A DNA stretch of 64,000 bases from Apostichopus japonicus (lineage: Eukaryota > Echinodermata > Holothuroidea > Aspidochirotida > Stichopodidae), in the NCBI RefSeq assembly GCF_037975245.1, contig NC_092564.1, forward strand, positions 28,194,984-28,258,983, given 5' to 3'. The first letter of the stretch is position 1; each line of letters opens with the position of its first letter. A program made the position numbers and the translations under genes. Of the stretch, positions 61,620 through 64,000 are shown in pieces. The notes under the pieces are model-generated. The model was not told where the DNA came from, did not search any database, and saw nothing but the letters and a program-made list of their open reading frames with translations.

Positions 61620-64000
61620 AGTGGAAGAGGATGGGAAGATTCTCTGAACACTAACAAGTAAGGGTTATCTGTCTCATGGATCAGAATACAGGACATATTT
61701 AAGAAATCTGTCAAATAATAGCCATTAATCAAGCAGTACTTTTCATACTTACTTTCATTCAGATTACAAAAGAATTGGAAGCGCTGAAAAATGACAACCC
61801 TTATACCCTTATCACGTTGTGATATATCATCCCGGATGTCAAAACAGACTTTTCACAAATCATGATCCTGCAATCTTCTATTTAGTTTCAAGGCAGTGAT
61901 TCTGGATATTTTTCACTATAAATTTCAGGACAGGAGATATGTAACATGCCACTTATGTGTAGCACTGAGAAGTTGAATACGTAGGACAGGGGGCGGGGGA
62001 TGGGGGACTATCAGGTGTGTAGGCTTAATGATAGGCCTTTATAGCTAACCAGATGTAGGCTCAATGATACAAGTTCTGATGTGTGTGTGCCGCTGTTTTT
62101 TACTAACTTTCAATCAATGTGCATTCAATTGCAATCAAATCAGTCAACTCATGTACAGTACAGTTTAGTCACCAGGGAATACATATTTGGGGATTTTAAG
62201 GTCTAAGAATTATGAAGAGCCCTATACCAAAATCACAAATGGGTCACCTAAGGGAAAAGTTTGGGAAGCAGGGTTTAACACCATTACAGGCAACTTGCTT
62301 ATATTCACTTGTTGAATTCACAGTGCATAGATATTAGATATGGTGTGAAATTACTGAGTATATTTCTTGTTATGATGCAGTCGCCTGCAAGACTTTCTCC
62401 GGTGGTCATGCTACAGTACCCACAGTACCAAACGTTCCCCCCTTGGCCAGTTATCATGGTTTCTATGCTACTTCTACACTCAAGAAGAAGTGGGCTTTAT
62501 GGTCTGTTGAAGTCTTGAGCTGAATATATGTGCTGATTGTGTATCCAGTTTTAACTGGAAAATTCACATAGGAAATGACCTTTGCCTGATCTCACAGACA
62601 TTGTCTGCATGATATTTCAATAGATGATTCCATCATGGAAATAGCAAAATATGCTGGTAGTATCCATTTACACAAGTCTAGCTTTTTTACTTCTCTGTCT
62701 CTCTTCTTTTTGTAAATAAGGCAGATATTTCAGTTCTAATATTGGAATGATAGCAAAATTAATGTTTTTGGTTACAAGCATATGACAGAGATGAATGAAA
62801 AAAACCAAGGGGGTGGGGTACTGATGGTTTAATATTACAAGGTGTTTAATATGTCTACTGCCTTGATTAGACATAGATCACAATAGAAATATATCATAAA
62901 TATATTGATGAGATACATATAATTATATTCATTTAATCAGCTGCATATGTAATATTACTTCACATGGGATACAAGCACTCATAACACAATGACTCTAATA
63001 TTCCAAATAATATGCTAACACAAACTGACTCTTTGGCATAAAATATGACATTATGTCATGACAAGTTCTGAGTTATTGTCAAGGAAATGTCCATAATATC
63101 AGTGACTGTTCTTAACTTCTTGCTTCAATTTCTGAATTTCTGAATTAATGTGCTGTAAAAAAAGATGACATTGATGATAACTAGTTTTTTTTTTTTTGGC
63201 AGTTCTGACTGGAAGTTTACATGTTGTAGCTGTAGTCTGACACTTCTGGTTAACCCTTCTTGATTTTTGTTTTGTTTTTATATCTTTCTTGATCTTTTTT
63301 AACATACAAATCCATGTGAAGGTAAATATCCAATGACAAAAGGAAAATCAACAATAATAGATCACAGCACAGTTATGAAAGGTTTTGCATGGATGACGTA
63401 CATGCACTATCAATATTGGTCGATATTGCACACAACATCAGGCTTGGATCAGTGTTCGTAAAGTTTGCCCCAACTGCCAATGTGTGCCGACCAATATTGT
63501 TGGTTATCGCAAAAGTTGAAGTTTTCTTTTCCGAGCTAAATTCATAATTTGGCCCGAGAACAAAATACACATACCAACTTCGTGTTAGCGAGCATAATTA
63601 GCAACTTTGGGGACTTGAAAACGTGTTACACTTGACTTTTTGTTTCTATTCAACTGGCTTAAGGCTTGTTTATAGTACTTGGCAAAAGTGAAGGTATATC
63701 AGCTAGCTTACCACAGTATTACCCAACCTTAACATTACTTACACATAAACAGCAGTTTAGTTTGCAGTTTAATAGTTATGTGGACACAACTCAGTAGTTG
63801 TTTAAGTTATTACAATTACAAGTTACAAGCACGGTTTCATTTCCTCCACCATGATACAGTATATCAAGCAGAATAGGAAATTCCACAGGATTTATTCTCA
63901 TCTTTTTCTGCCAATTTGAGGTACGAATTGTAATGTACAGAATGTACCTTGCAGATCGAGCAAACATGCTTAAGTACTGTACTCAGACACATACGGAGAT

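Larger units (their letters stand above)
56762..64000. other. AT-rich non-coding DNA with dispersed repeats
   Basis: It contains the 58.2-58.6 kb and 59.9-60.2 kb dispersed repeats, poly-C runs (58776-58788, 60873-60885), a strong G-quadruplex motif (61598-61619) and an ATTGGTCG inverted motif near 63415-63505. A plus-strand open stretch at 62380-62518 (including PVVMLQYPQYQTFPPWPVI) follows an acceptor-like TTATGATGCAG but has no good donor. It was not called as an exon. Confidence 0.45.

Noticed and set aside
62380-62518. Plus-strand candidate exon after TTATGATGCAG
   Set aside because: The acceptor is fair, but possible donors (ATGGTTTCT, ATGGTCTGT) are weak and no partner exon was found.

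Overview
This window looks like nuclear DNA from an animal, most likely a marine invertebrate. I lean towards an echinoderm, with low confidence. It is AT-rich and has no long host open reading frame. It carries many mini- and microsatellites, long poly-C/poly-G runs, small inverted-repeat transposons, a tRNA-derived SINE and a 5'-truncated LINE. The species call rests on the style of the repeats, not on a diagnostic gene.

Left end (1-11.2 kb): the best host-gene evidence is on the minus strand. A first coding exon with a good start context (9918-10056) can be chained in phase with a 43-base exon (1866-1908) and a 171-base exon (1405-1575). Another coding-looking exon runs off the left edge (1-101). 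I do not recognise the protein. Intron 1 (about 8 kb) holds a 17-base minisatellite, a 41-base minisatellite, a 20-base minisatellite and a hammerhead-ribozyme-like motif of the kind known from Penelope-like elements. Another minisatellite (50/54-base unit) lies left of exon 3. The stretch upstream of the start codon (about 10.06-11.2 kb) is the expected 5' UTR and promoter.

11.2-37 kb: mostly AT-rich non-coding DNA. It contains a degenerate tRNA-like relic (18.7 kb), a possible minus-strand terminal exon (20.7-20.85 kb), a 527-bp MITE with GATC-rich termini (24.5-25.0 kb), a decayed second hammerhead-like motif (26.2 kb), a 93-bp tandem array (28.8-29.2 kb) and G-quadruplex-type tracts.

37-39 kb: the only long ORF. 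It is the 3' half of a non-LTR retrotransposon (reverse transcriptase of the CR1/L2/Rex1-like group) with an uninterrupted 475-codon frame, a short 3' UTR with AATAAA, and a (TTTAC)n tail.

39-64 kb: a long (AT)n array, a 140-bp near-perfect hairpin (43.2 kb), a 270-bp tandem duplication (44.3-44.9 kb), a 350-bp MITE (52.8-53.1 kb), a tRNA-SINE (53.35-53.6 kb), a 1.26-kb TTAA-ended inverted-repeat element with an internal 278-bp duplication (55.5-56.8 kb), and dispersed repeats rich in TGACCT half-sites (58-60 kb). Several simple-repeat-free islands resemble conserved non-coding elements but cannot be confirmed without alignment.

No prokaryotic genes, CRISPR arrays or intact tRNA/rRNA genes were seen.
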